From the NCBI RefSeq assembly GCF_022605165.1, contig NC_063074.1, positions 399,501 through 463,500 on the forward strand: DNA of 64,000 nucleotides. The letters run 5' to 3'. Both the position numbers and the translations under genes were made by a program. Each line of letters opens with the position of its first letter. Positions within the stretch are counted from its first letter, which is position 1. Below are positions 37,594 through 50,009 of this stretch, in pieces. The notes under the pieces are model-generated. The model was not told the origin of the DNA. It searched no databases and saw only the letters and a program-made list of their open reading frames with translations. This DNA comes from Purpureocillium takamizusanense. Taxonomy: Eukaryota; Ascomycota; Sordariomycetes; Hypocreales; Ophiocordycipitaceae.

Positions 37594-40500
37594 ATGTCAG
37601 GCGTCGGGCCCCATGCGCACCAGGCCCAGCATGGGCTCCCGGCAGTTTCGCAGCCCTTCTTCCAACCACAGCGCGACGGGGCCACGATACGCGGCGGCTC
37701 GGGGCCCATGATGGATGCTTCGCACTTCTCCGAGCTCACGTACTCATTCTCTGGCCTGCCGGACCAGGTGCGCAGCCATGTCATGTCCATGCCAGCTGTG
37801 TCACACGTCGGGTACGAAGGTCCTGCGGCCGCGCAGTTCTCGCATCACCACACCATGGCGTCCACATTGCCTCCCGAACCCCATCCGATGGCTCCCATGG
37901 CTTCCATGCCCCCAGCGTCGCTGCCTGTGGACTCGGACAACCACAGATCAAGCCCCGTGGAGTCGGATGACGACGGTGGAGTCGACAGGAACTCGCCAGC
38001 GGCCAACACTTTCGAGGACCCCGTAACCGATGAGTTCGGCCTCCACGGTCGCAGTCGTGGAGACGGCAGCGACCTTGGCGGCAAGAAGGACGGAACGTCA
38101 GATGCTCCCCCTGCGTGGAGCGAGCTCAAGACAAAGGCAGGCAAGGACCGCAAGCGCCTGCCGCTTGCGTGCATCGCTTGCAGGCGCAAGAAAATCCGCT
38201 GCTCCGGCGAGAAGCCCGCTTGTAAACACTGCCTGAGATCCCGGATACCGTGCGTTTACAAGGTCACGACGCGCAAGGCCGCACCTCGAACCGATTACAT
38301 GGCCATGCTCGACAAGCGATTGAAACGTATGGAAGAGCGCATCATCAAGATCATTCCCAAGGCCGAGCAAGAAGCAACTCCACTCATCACTCGTGCCGTC
38401 GTCAAGCCGGCTATTCCAGGCACCGAATCATCTAGCAAGCCCCTTTCCAAGAAGCGAGGCGCCGATGAGGCATTCGGCCCAGATTTGGAGGCTTGGGCAA
38501 AGGCCCCATCCAAACCCAAGCCTCCCCAAGCTGGAGACCAACAGTCGGCTGTCGAGGCGCAAGAAGGGGAAGAAGACAAGCTGCTACTCGAAGGTGCAGA
38601 CGCCTTGCCGCCAAAGGAAGTCCAGGAACATCTAGCCGAGGTCTTCTTCGATAATGTGTACGGACAAGCATACCATCTACTCCACAAACCCAGCTACATG
38701 CGGAGGCTGAGGTAGGTTTCTACTGTCCCGGGCATGGCCGAGGGTGTGCGCGCACCAGACTGACATGAAGCAGAAACGATACTCTACCCCCGGTGCTGGT
38801 GCTGTCAGTCTGTGCGGTTGCTGCGCGGTTCACGCCGAACCCCAAGATCAGCCCTTCGACAAGGCCATTCCTCCGCGGTGAAGAATGGGCGTCACAAGCT
38901 CGGGATATCTGCACCAAGAGATACGAGTGGCCCAACATCACAATCCTAACATGTCTTTTGATTCTAGGGCTTCACGAGTTCGGTACGTGCCACGGCGGGC
39001 GGAGCTGGGCTTTGGGTGGCCAAGCGATTCGCATGGCGTTCGCTCTGCAGCTGCACAAAGACTTGGAGTTCGACCCTCTCTGCCGCAATAAGGTCCCACT
39101 CAGCTTCATTGACCGCGAGATCCGTCGGAGAATCATGTGGGCGTGCTTTCTCATGGACAGGTTCAACTCATCGGGGTCCGATCGACCCATGTTCATCAAT
39201 GAAGAAACTATCAAGATCCCTCTCCCCGTTAAGGAACGGTATTTCCAGTTGGACATGCCTGTTCACACCGAGATGCTGAATGGGGCACCATCGGCGGTCG
39301 GAACGACGGATGACGGTCAACCGAGCTCAGCGGAGAACAATATGGGCGTCGCAGCCTATACCATTCGCTCTATCGCCATCTGGGGTAGGATCATAACCTA
39401 CCTCAATCAGGGAGGTAGGGAGTCAGATGTCCATCCAATGTGGAGCGAAGATTCCGATTACGCAGCGCTTGTCCACGACACCGATGAATTCGTTGAGAAC
39501 CTCCCTTCGTCTTTGCAATACTCACCGCAGACGCTCGAGCTCCGGGTGACAGAGGGCACCGCAAGCCAGTTTCTTCTACTCCACCTGTCCATCCAGCAGA
39601 ACATGCTTTTCCTTAATCAGGCCGCCGTCACCTTTACAAACAGTCGGGCGGGTGCTGAAGCGCCAAAGGATTTCCTGTCGCGTGTCAGCGCAAAGACCTT
39701 TGCGGCTGCAGACCGCATATCCGAGATCTTCAAGGATGCAGAACAGTCACAATGCCATATCACAGCCCCTTTTGCTGGCTATTGTGCCTTTTCGTCGACC
39801 ACGATTCACATCATGGGGATCTTCTCAGGGGTTACCGCCACTAAGGTAGCTGCAGAAACGAATTCTGGAATCAACATACGGTTTCTGCGCAAGATGATGA
39901 GGGTCTGGGGGATGTTCCACTGGATGGTGGAGAACATTCGCACGCAGTACCGCACTGCGCTCGAGGCGTCTCAGGCGGGTCGAGGAGATGAATCTTCAGC
40001 TTCCCGCATTATTCCGTATGGCGACTGGTTCAATCAGTATCCACACGGCGTGCCCGATACCGATCTTACTGATTCGGCGATCCAGCGAAAGCGAGCCGGC
40101 GAAGACGGCGTTCTGGAACAGAAACCGGAACTCCAGTCCGTGGAGGAGTTCTTCACAACCTTATCCCCGACTCAGACAGCGGAGCCTCACAAGCGATCCG
40201 CAACAAAGACAAAACAAGCTGCGAGACGGCAGGGAGAATTGCCAGCGGCTAACGTGGAAGCGCAAAATCTCGAGGTTGTGTCAAGGAATACCGCGGGGCA
40301 ACGTCGCAGCCCCAGCAATGGTGCCGCGCCGCCGCCGCCGCGACATTTTACATCTGCTCTCGCCGGGCAAACCAGCGGACCAACGGGGTTCAGCCCACTG
40401 GTCGTACCGCAAACACAGACCCCGACGTACAATTCCATGTCGCCAATGAGCCCAGTTCAGGTCGACCAGTTCTCTCGACAGACAGGCCAGAACCCGTTCT

Positions 40501-40955
40501 TCTCTGCAGACATGTTGTCGATGAACGTACCGCAGCAGTCTGGAAGTCTGGGGCCGCACCTTGACCGGCAGATGTCATTTGCCGGATTCCCGATCGACAC
40601 CGTCGGGGCAGTGAATGGAAGTCCTACTACCACCATGGGCGGCGGCATGAACGGGTGGCCCAGCGTGCCAGGCAAGGGCGACGGCCAGCGCAGCATGAAA
40701 GTCGAGGATCATATCCCCAACGGCCGGCAGGTCCAAGGGCAGCAAATGCCTGCGCCCGACGGAATGAGTGCTTTCCACGGCCCGGATCCGTCGGCGGCCT
40801 GGTTCATACCTTTGGGTATGGACACCCCCAGCGTGGACCACAGCATGGGCCTCGATGGAGGGAGCGGCGCTGACCCATTCGCCAACATCTTTGGAGGCGG
40901 CGGCGGTCCGATCATGACGCAGACCCAGCTCGACGCGTTGAGACACTCGCTTTAG
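37594..40955 (+). CDS. Zn2Cys6 fungal-specific transcription factor
   Basis: Two exons (37594-38711, 38774-40955; intron 62 nt) encode about 1099 residues of a nuclear DNA-binding regulator. The binuclear zinc cluster (CIACRRKKIRC, then C-x6-C-x2-C-x6-C spacing) lies near residues 192-219. A linker and a short basic/coiled segment follow (DKRLKRMEERIIKIIPK), as in Gal4-type dimerisation. The fungal_trans middle homology region begins near residue 345 (HLAEVFFDNVYGQAYHLLH), crosses the intron, and includes LGLHEFGTCHGGRSWALGG and RRRIMWACFLMDRF. The C-terminal 300 residues are Pro/Gln/Met/Gly-rich, typical of activation regions. The first in-frame ATG is 37594 (AGCATGTC); the frame is open upstream but without ATG. 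The long upstream region could carry complex regulation. I cannot name its target pathway. Confidence 0.92.
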
Positions 40956-41475
40956 ATTTGGGAAAGACAGCCATGCTGCAACTGTGGCGGACTACGGCAT
41001 CAGAAGGGGGGTTGTCCCTCGGAGGGGTCTTCTTCTCCTTCTACCAATATAAAGTAATAATGGCATGATCTTCCGAGGAAGCGCGACGGAAAGGCAGAAG
41101 GGGGCAGCTACTTGGCAGAGCGAAGCACGTTGCCTGACATACCATAGCATTGGGGACGGGAGGATGGCGGGGAGCAGTGATACCATGCAGCAGCCCGCGT
41201 TTGTGTTATGTGCTTGGAACACAGTGTGGACTCTGTAACGCATATAGAAACACGTTGCGCGCAATCTAATGTAAAATCACACATACTTGGAACTACGCCA
41301 TGCGGCTTGAAGAGGCCACCGTGAACGACGAGTGCTAGGCAGACATGCAAAGCATCTGGTATCAGTGGTGGCTTTCCAAAGTAAGGAGGGCGGAAAGACT
41401 ACATGCGAGACGGTGCTATGCTACAGGACCCCGAGCGCTATTCTTAGAAGAGAAGGAAGAGCCTTTCTAAGAAGC
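40956..41475. other. Convergent 3' flanks of the Zn2Cys6 gene and KRI1
   Basis: No gene seen. AT-richer patches (for example around 41040-41060) could hold the polyadenylation signals of both neighbours. Confidence 0.6.
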
Positions 41476-43604
41476 CTAGGCGTCGACGGTGACCTTGTTC
41501 TTCCCTTTGGATCTCTTTCTCTTCTTGCGCGACCCGCCCGTCTCGCCGACAACGTTGCTCTGCTCTTCGCCCTCGGCGGCGGCATCGCCCGTCGTCTTTT
41601 GCTTGCGCTGTTGGCCGTGCTTGTGCGACGCGGAGGCGCTGCCCTCGGCCGCGGGCCCCGCGGCGCCCTCCTCCGCCGCGAGGAGGCGCTCGAAGCCAAA
41701 CGTGGGGCCTTCGCGCTCAAACTCCCTCCCGAAGACGCCTCTCCGCCATTCCCTGAGGCGGGCCTTCTTGCCGAGACGCTTCTTGTCCCTGCGCTTCTTC
41801 TCCTGGTCGCGGAACGTCGCCAGCTTCTTGAGGCCGGCGTAGTCGTTGAGGTCCTTGTCCGACGGAGCGAGCAGGATGTCGCGCGGCGTCATGCCGAACG
41901 ACTGGGGTGACGTCTCGCGGTAGCGGAAGGCCATGCCGCCCGAGGACGATGAGCCGAAAACGTCGTGGTGCTCGAGCTCCAGCTTGGAGTCAACGAGGGC
42001 CTCGAGCTTCTGACGCTCTTTGCGCGCCGCTTTTTGGGACTCGAGGCGGGCGCGCTTGTGGTCCGCAGTCTTACGCTTCTTCAACGGCCGCGATTCTTCG
42101 TGCTCGTCCCCTTCCTCGCCCTGGCTGCCCTCATCGCTTAGGCTGACGGCGGGCTTGGCTTCCTCGTCCTCAAAATCGGGAATGATGTCCTTGATGTCGA
42201 TGTCGTCGTCCCACTTAGGCTTCTTCGGCGCCTTCTTCTTCTTCTTGCCCTGTCCGGAACCTTCCTCCTCTTCGTCTCCGTCATCGGACTTGGCGGCATC
42301 GTCTTCCATGGCGTAGTACTCGTCGCCAAAACGCTTTTGCATTTCTTCCTCCCACCTTTCGTTCTCCCAAGCGCCATCGAGGAACTGCATCCACTCCTGC
42401 TCTGTGAGCTCCTTTCCAACGGCACCGGCGGCCTGCTTTATCTTGCGCAGTTTCTCCTCGGTCTCCTCGAGTTTCAGTTTGCGCAGCCGGGCCTTTTCCT
42501 CGCGTTTTTGGCGCTTCTCCTCCTCTTTCTTCTCCCGCTCAATCTCTCTCTGGCGCTTCCTGCCCGTCTTCTCCTCGCGGCGCACCGATCTCGCAGCGGT
42601 AAAGTCACGAGCGTATGATTTCAGGACCTCATTACTCTTTGCGGGATCCTCGAACCGCATATTGTACGCCTGCTCCCACTCGTCCGCCATATCGTCGCCC
42701 TCGCCCTCATCAGACTCGAAAGCCTTCCACTTGCCGCCTTCTTCAGGAATCCAGGCTCGGGATGACATGAAATTCGAGAGGAATGTTTCTGGATCCTTGT
42801 CGGCGTTGGTGACGTCCAGTTCTGGCGCCTTGATCGCCGCCTTCCTCGACGGGTGTAAGCCATTCGCATCCGGCTTTTCCGGTTTCTTGACTTTCATGAA
42901 ATCATCGTCATCGGATTCGCCGGAACTGTCCTCTTCCTTGGTTGCCTTGATCTCCGAGAGAATTGACTTCTTCAAGTCGTCCTGCTCTTGCGTGTACGTC
43001 TTGGGCTTGTCATCCTCGACCTCGTCGTCAGAGGCACCCGCGTCGCCACGCAAGAGCTTCTCCCTTTGGTAATCGCGCAGGAACACGGGCTTCTCCTTAG
43101 GAGCCTTGCTAGCGGCCAAGGCCTCGTCGTCGGGTAACTGGACAAAGGTGACGTTCTTGTCGTAGACGCGTGGGTCCTTGTTTCGGATGGCGTTCAACGT
43201 GGCTGATATCTGAGCATCCAGGTCCTCTGTGGCGAGGAACCCATCCTCATCCTCGGTCTCGTTTGAGGAAGATGACTCGTCGTCGGAACCGTCATCATCC
43301 TGGGGGAGGCCGCGGCCGTCCTTTTTGTACTTTTCCTCTACTAGATTAGTGGTCAGAGATGGTTACGCATGACCGTTGAAAAGAACGGCAACTTTGACTT
43401 ACACCTATGTCTCTCCTCGCGCTTCTTGTTGTGCTCAAAGCGCTTGGCGTACTCCTCGTTGACCTTGAAACCGGATGTCTCGATCTGGGCCCCTCCGTCG
43501 TCTGAGTCGGAGTCGCTATCTTCGAGCAGGCTGCGCTTAAGGCGCTTGGCATCGACAGCATCCGATTTCGAAGACATTGCCGCTGCAGTGACTCCGGGTG
43601 CCAT
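41476..43604 (-). CDS. KRI1: Ribosome biogenesis protein Kri1
   Basis: Exons 43604-43403 and 43340-41476 (62-nt intron) give 688 residues. Kri1 is a nucleolar factor needed for early 40S subunit assembly, working with Krr1 and snR30 in yeast. It is highly charged: an acidic N-terminus (LLEDSDSDSDDGG), the conserved FLRDYQREKLL block, the YTQEQDDLKKSI segment, a long Arg/Lys/Glu coiled-coil (about residues 335-400) and acidic tracts with Lys clusters. The family C-terminal domain follows (MAFRYRETSPQSFGMTPRDILLA...LNDYAGLKKLATFRD), then a basic KKRKRSKGKNK tail suited to nucleolar targeting. The donor is GTAAGT after AGGT, which gives the ERHRLEEKYKKDG join; the overlapping GTGTAAG alternative would create a stop. 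A second in-frame ATG lies at 43577. Confidence 0.93.
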
Positions 43605-44201
43605 CTGAGCCTTTTGCGACAGGAACTGGTGGCAAGTCGATAGGAGTATAGCGACCTGCTACCGGTCCTCTGGGCGGCAGCGCTTTTAGAATTTTTGGCG
43701 GTGTGGTTTTCTGCCGCCGTTCTAGTTCCAGGCTGGCGGGGCATTATCCGGCGCAGGCCCAACTATTTGCCGAGGCACCGCCCCGCCCATGAGAGTGTCA
43801 TTTCTCGTTCTGTCGAGTCTGGTGCAACATGGTTCGGGTGGCTGGAGGTGTGGCAGTGGGGCCGGGCGCCATCCAGTCACTGTCAGGCCCCCCGTTTGCA
43901 GGCGCGGCGCAGCACCCTGACGCTGCTGAGCACCGCCCAGACCTAGGTGGCCTACGGGGCGAGGGCGGCGCGTCTGTGCTGAGGTGGTGCTGCTGGGCGT
44001 TCCTCGTCATCGTTGCGCCTCTTCGACTGCAACCCACTTCCCGATCTTCGACAACTCCGCGCACACCGTCCCTGACAAGGCAGCGACATTGCCTTCGCAG
44101 CCACCTCGAGAGGCACCCATCGCCATCCCACTCCTGACCCGACCGTCGATACCCTCCCTCGTCACCGCTCCCTAGATACCGCAGCTGCCGCGTGAGATAC
44201 C
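43605..44201. other. Divergent promoter between KRI1 and the Rab5 gene
   Basis: No gene. C-rich on the plus strand near 44040-44175 just before the Rab5 start, as in other leaders here. Confidence 0.6.
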
Positions 44202-45031
44202 ATGGCGGATTCCAACGCCCCCAAGCCGAGCAGCAGCGTCAAGCTCGTGCTCCTAGGCGAAGCTGCAGTGGGAAAGGTATGGCGCATCCATGTGCTTGAT
44301 GCGATCGCTGGGACATGCCGCTGACCTTTGCGCCAGTCATCTTTGGTTCTCCGGTTCGTCAACAATGACTTTCAGGAGAACAAGGAGCCCACTATCGGTG
44401 GTACGTCCGTTCCAGGCTTCGCCGCATCTTGTTGCGCTCGGAACATGCTGACCCGCAGTGCACAGCGGCCTTTTTAACCCAGAAGTGCAACCTTCCCACA
44501 CGGACGATCAAGTTCGAGATCTGGGATACGGCCGGCCAAGAGCGATTCGCCTCCCTCGCCCCCATGTATTACCGCAACGCCCAGGCAGCTCTCGTCGTCT
44601 ACGATCTCACTAAGCCCACCTCGCTCATCAAGGCGAAACACTGGGTCGCCGAGCTGCAACGGCAAGCATCGCCGGGCATCGTCATTGCCCTCGTCGGCAA
44701 CAAGCTGGACCTGGCAGGAGAGTCAGCGGCCGCTGATGGAGACGACGCTGACGACGGCGAGGCATCCGGCGATGCTCGTAAAGTGTCAACCGAGGAAGCG
44801 CAGGCCTACGCCGAGGAAGAGAGCCTTCTCTTCTTCGAGACTAGCGCCAAGACGGGCCACAACGTCTCCGAAGTATTCACAGCGATCGCAAACGCGATTC
44901 CGGAGACGTCGCTGAAATCTGCAAGGGGTGCTGCTGCATCGGGGGCCGGCAGCAACCGTGCGGGAGAGGAGCAAAGGGTCAACCTGGGCAACCCAAGAGA
45001 GGCGGGCGCCAAGGATGGCTGCGCATGCTAA
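44202..45031 (+). CDS. YPT5: Rab5-family small GTPase (Ypt5/Vps21)
   Basis: Exons 44202-44276, 44337-44400 and 44466-45031 give 234 residues. Rab5 GTPases control early-endosome fusion and motility and act downstream of phosphoinositide signals. All nucleotide-binding boxes are present: GEAAVGKSS (P-loop, split by intron 1), PTIGAAFLTQ (switch I, split by intron 2; the AAFLTQ effector motif is diagnostic of Rab5), [14 protein letters not shown] and TSAK. The C-terminus ends in CAC for double geranylgeranylation. Between NKLDL and the next helix is an acidic insertion of about 20 residues (D/E/A/G-rich); I recall similar insertions in Rab5 of other filamentous ascomycetes, so it is lineage-typical rather than novel. 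The introns fall inside P-loop and switch I codons, making mis-splicing fully inactivating. Confidence 0.95.
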
Positions 45032-45769
45032 GAGGGATGAGTGCTGTTGTCTGTCGCCTGCGGCTTCGGCACGATCCCGGGCTGTGCTTCCTGTTCCTGG
45101 TCCTGTTGGCTGCTTGAGTGTGTCTGGTTCCGAGGCGTGCAATTCGGGAGTCAATATTGCGTTTCTGGGAGTCATTGCACTTTTTCTCCTCGTCGTTCTA
45201 CCTCCTTGATACGCTTATTCTTAGAAATGAAGGCAGTTTCAAGCTGAGACGGGACTGTGCCATCGTTGCGCCGCGACGGACGAGCTTCGAGCACGCCACA
45301 TGGAAGCGACGTGGCGGCCATTTCCCGCCTTTTCGGTGCTTCAACTAGTAATTTCTCACCTTAATTCCCAATTATTCACATGAAAACCATTCCCTTGCTC
45401 ATGTTTCCCGTGTCGCAGCAGGACGTATACTATACGTACAAAGTATGCACTCACAGGAGCTGATGGCGGGAGACAATGTAGTCACGTGACCGTCGTCGCA
45501 ACCAGCCAACGCTGACCCACCTTTGCCTGGCACGCGTCAAACTCCTCATCGCTCTGAAAGTTTCCAGGTCCCGTGCCTCGTTTGCAACAAAGCTTCATCA
45601 CCCTTTGCCCGGTCGTTTGACGGTCCCGACGCGTTTCGAACCATCAAGCCCACGGGCGCGGCTTTGTCAACCTCTAAAACCCGATTTTTCCTCCTCCTCC
45701 GCGTACAGGCCCATTTCCAACACGCCCATGCACGCGCGATAGGGACTCGGATCCCTGGCGGCCGACGAC
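45032..45769. other. Intergenic between Rab5 and the RING/RS gene
   Basis: No gene. Around 45355-45400 there is an AT-rich patch, and near 45425-45445 a TACGTACAAAGTA word. The last about 200 bases are the leader side of the RING gene. Confidence 0.6.
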
Positions 45770-48749
45770 ATGGCCGTGTCCATCTCTGAGGCTCAGGCCG
45801 AGCTCATCAGGTATGTTGTTGCTGCCTGGCCACAGCGGCCACGATTTTCGCGTCTTCTAATCGCCGTCCAGCTCCCTTGCCCCCGACGACATCCCTATCA
45901 AGCTGCGTTGCGCCATCTGCAGCAAGCTGGCTGTGAATGCCTATCGGCTGCCATGCTGCGAGCAGGCCATATGCGAGACCTGTGAGTGCCTCCTGACCAA
46001 GTTACAATGTCACTAGGCTAACAGTCGTACAGGTCAAGCCAGTCTTCCGCAAGCATGTCCCGTCTGCGAGCACACTCCCCTCGCTGCCGACGACTGTAAC
46101 CCGCACAAATCACTCCGCACCACGATCCGAGTATTCCTTCGCACCGCCGAGAAGAAGAGAGAAGCGAGCCGGCCTAAAGAGTCTAAAGACGCGACTCCCG
46201 CGACGCCAGTCGAGGGCACGAAACCCCCGTTGGTTACCGAACAACTGCCGGAATCTGCACATGCCGGTCCTGATGCGAACGCTACATCGCATACGCAGCC
46301 GGATACCACACACTCGAGCGAAACAGCACGACCGAGCGCGGCCGGCGAGCCTGAGCAGGTATGCGCCTCCTGGTCTGATGAGGCGGTGGCACCAAATCTA
46401 ACAAACGGAAAGCCCAAGGCCCCTGGCGAGACTGTCAGCGCTTCAGCTGAAGAACAGGGCGAAGAGCCGGCTGATGCTACGGGCCAGGAAGTCGCGAAAG
46501 ACGAGGAGGCGGCTGACGGCCACGAGGGCCCCAGCGGGGTCTTGGCCACGAGTGGCGGCGATGGAGATGGAGGAGCTGAGGACGAAGACGATGAGACGAA
46601 CAACTACGATAACAGCAGCGGCGCCAACGGCGGATTCTCCAACAACATGATGTTCCCTGGCGGCGACTTCAACCAGATGCAAATGATGATGGCCATGCAA
46701 AACGGAATGGGAGGCAACAACGCCTTTGGTGGCTTCCCCATGATGGGTACGCTCCTCCCCGCTTCTTCTGCCCGCGTCGCTTTCCAAAATGCCGCGAGTT
46801 CTAACGCCCCCACAGGAATGGGCATGGACCCCATGACGATGCAGAACATGTACATGAACGGTGGCTTTCAAGGCATGGGCATGAACGGCATGGGCGGCTT
46901 CGGTGGGGGTTTCGGACAAGGCTCCAATGATAACTGGAACGGTTCACAGTCGTGGGGTTTCGACCAGAATAATTACAATCAAAGTGGTCCCGGCATGGGC
47001 ACCGGTGATTTTGGCAACTTTAACGCAGGATTCCAAGCAGGATACAATCCTGGCAATTATGGCCACTTCAATGACCATCGCCGCAACAACTTTGGGCGCG
47101 GCCGAGGACGAGGACGCGGATTCTACGGCGGCGGCGGCTATGGCCGAGGAGGCTACCAGCAGTTTGGCGGCGGTGGCGGCATGGGCAACCAGGACCAGGG
47201 ATACTATTCCCAACCGCAACAGGAGGCCGGCCATCAACCCCAAGGACAGATCGACTCGGCCGCGGGAGATGGCAAGAGTGCAGACGAGCACGGGCACGGC
47301 ACGCCGTCCGGGCAGACGGCGGGCGCAGGGACCCAGGGCGGCGGACAAGACTCTGGAGACGGTGGTAGTGCAGACGCCGGCGGAGTAGCCTCCCGTGAGA
47401 CCCTTGGCAGTGATGCCGCTGGAGATGTGTCCCGTGCCAGCCAGTCTGGAAACGTGCGCCCCGTCCCGACCGCGCCAGACGTGCCCATCAACGCACCCAA
47501 GGGACCCAGAGCAATGAGACAGGGGCTTCCGAACACAAGCCTTCACCATCTCCGAGCGCGCGGCTACCAAGTGGACGGCGCCGCGCAGCCACCAAACGGG
47601 CCGGCAAGTGCTCAGCGCAAAGATTCTGTCACGGGCAGCGGCCGTGCGCGGAGTAAATCCCGATCCGTCGATGGCGCACATGCCGCGCCTGCTGGATCGG
47701 TCCGTGAAGGCAGTAACGAGCGTACCGTGGACCGCACGGCTGGCGATGAGGCCAAGGCAGTGGCCAAGGACGGCGCCGGTGACGACTCTCGCCCCGACTC
47801 CCAAAGGGGCAACCGCAGTCCAAGCCGCAGTCACAGTCGCAGCCGCAGCTCTGGCCGGGAGCACCGCAATTCGCAGAGACAGCGGCGGCATCGGTCCCAA
47901 TCGGCCGAAGGTGGCAACCGCGACGACGCCCACCGGCGCAAGAAGCATCGAGGGGGCGACCGAAGATATCGTGAAGAAGTACACGAACATCATCGGCCCA
48001 GAGACGGCCGCCATGGTGACCAGTCGCGGTCCGCGTCGCCGGATGAGTCGAGGAAGTCGAGTCGACGAAGCCATCGGGAGAGGGAGGATGAGCGCGAGGG
48101 TAGCAGAGACCGAGACAGACCTCGCGATCGAAACGACGACCAACACAAGTCAAGCCACCGCTCACACCGTGACCGCGATCGTGACCGCGACCGTGACCGC
48201 GACCGTGACCGCGACAATGACGAGTCGCGGCGCCGAGGTAGAGACAGGGACCACGACAGGGACCGCAGAGACCGCAAGGAGCGCCGCCGCGAGCGCGAGC
48301 GCGAGCGCGAGAGGGAGAGCCGCCATGGCAGCAGCAGCCGGCGACCGTCCGCAGACGGCAGATCACCCACAGTAGACAAATCCTTTGATCCGCCCAGCGG
48401 GCCCCGCGCCTTGGACGGCCGCGGTTCCGGCTCGTGCAACTCACACGAGCGCACAGATCGCGACCGACATGGCTCCCACGGCAGCAACGGCAAGGCGGGG
48501 ACGCCCAAGGACGCCCACACGCTCGAGCGCGAGGCGCGCAACCGCGAGCGCCTGGTGAAGGAGGCGCAGCGCATGGCACTGGCCAACATGGCGGGCTCCA
48601 AGAGGGGCCGCGAGGATGGCGGCGGCGACGACAGCGGCGGTCGAAAGAGCCGCAGGACGAGCCGGCGCAGCGACACGAGAGACGGACCCGACGACGAGGA
48701 CCGTATGCGCCGGCTCGAGGCAGAGCGCGAGGCCGGACGCTGGAGCTAG
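45770..48749 (+). CDS. RBBP6-type RING finger protein with RGG-like and RS/RD-rich tails
   Basis: Exons 45770-45810, 45872-45981, 46033-46746 and 46816-48749 give 932 residues (955 if the last, frame-neutral 69-nt intron is kept). The RING (CAICSKLAVNAYRLPCCEQAICETC...CPVC, about residues 26-63) and the following NPHKSLRTTIRVFL helix resemble the RING of Mpe1/RBBP6, the cleavage-polyadenylation factor with E3 ligase fold. Unlike Mpe1/RBBP6, no DWNN domain or zinc knuckle precedes it. Next come an acidic linker, an Asn/Met/Gly-rich region (MGMNGMGGFGG), an FGRGRGRGRGF RGG-type box, and a long Arg/Ser/Asp tail with pure RD repeats. The tail is typical of nuclear-speckle and RNA-processing proteins. 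Likely role: nuclear RNA-linked ubiquitin or scaffold function; no substrate can be stated. The start at 45770 is the first ATG giving the RING join. Confidence 0.82.
48168..48215 (+). repeat. 12-bp coding tandem repeat (RDRD units), four copies
   Basis: Four copies of CGTGACCGCGAC (the first differs at the last base), in frame inside the RING/RS gene. Each unit encodes Arg-Asp-Arg-Asp. Near identity at the DNA level, including third positions, suggests recent slippage. Confidence 0.85.
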
Positions 48750-50009
48750 AAGCCGCGTGGTTCTTCCCGCGGACGCCGTCCCACGCGCCAGTGAGACAGA
48801 CGGCATCTTGTTTCTTCTCTCTGAAAGAACCCACCTCTGCGCTGGAGCTGAAAGTTCTCTGCGCATCGAGAAACCATGTACGGCGTTTCTGTGACGTTAA
48901 CGAATGCGTTTGGCATTTTTTCGCCGGGGGAGTTCCATCCCCTTTTTTTTTCTAAACTGGCGCTGCCATCTACGCCATCAGCGCAGCCCAACACGGCCCA
49001 TGATACTTGTCCTAGTCGCGAAGGCCGGGGGCGGGACCACCAACGACGGAGCAGAGGAGTGGAAACAGGGGGGGGAGGGGCTTACAATCTGACGATGCCA
49101 TACGGAGTGGTGGTGGCGAGGCATGTTTTTTTTTCCCGCGAGGTTGCTGTTGTATATACCGAGGAAGTAGAGGGGGTCAAGGTAGTTGGCAGGGTGAGGG
49201 TGATGATGCACATCACGGCGTGCCGCACCGCGCACTACTAGGAATGTGTGTGTGAATACAGGTGGTGGCTGCGTACCATGACATACATGCATGAATGTTT
49301 CGTTCCCCATCGTTTCCGTTCGCTCGTATCTTGTCGACCTGTGACTTGACCCCGCGAAGGAGACGGATGAGATGAACATGTACTTGTGAATGTGAATCGC
49401 ATCGCCCGCTTTGGATATGGTTAGAAAAGGGAGGGGGGGTCAGAGGGGTTGCGCGGCGCGACACAGGATGCTGCAGGAGCAGCGACAGCAGCCATGACTC
49501 AATGAACAACAGTGCGTGCTGTCATGATGCAAAACGTGCATGTAGGTGGCACAAAAAAGGGGATGGTGGGTGTCGCATGGTTGTCGTGGCCGAGGGAGAG
49601 CGACTACGTAGCCGGGACAGTTTACACAGATGGTCCTTGGTCAACTTCAAACTTCCTCCCATGATGAGAACAACAACCATGGAAGCGGCGTGTCCAACCA
49701 GCCCTTTTGTCTGCTCTGCACGTGCAGACCCCTGCTCGTATTCCAATCGCGCGAGGGCGGCAATGCTCGTCATACATCTGCTCCTACAGTCCGACGTGCC
49801 TCCGGCAGACTGTCATCATCTTACTCTATCCTCATGATCCGCTTTTCCCCCCGATGAGACGCCACCCATATGCCTCCAGATGCGTGGGTTCCTCATGTAG
49901 TCACTAATTACCCAGTAAGTGCTGCCATGCCCCGCGTGCCCCGTCCGCTCAAATGCTAATCTGCTCCTCTGCGCTGCTGTCGTCGCCCGACAACTTGTGC
50001 GACGTCTAA
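48750..50009. other. Convergent intergenic region between RING/RS gene and PIK1
   Basis: No gene. It contains T8-9 runs near 48942-48952 and 49126-49134 and a G7 run near 49068. Either strand shows only short frames. Confidence 0.6.

Noticed and set aside
44466..45031. Acidic insertion in the Rab5 GTPase as a novelty
   Set aside because: Similar insertions after NKLDL are, to my knowledge, common in Rab5 proteins of filamentous ascomycetes.
46944..48834. Two about 400-codon minus-strand frames opposite the RING/RS gene
   Set aside because: They mirror the RD/RS repeats and Gly-rich coding sequence; no domain, and the plus strand carries the RING gene.
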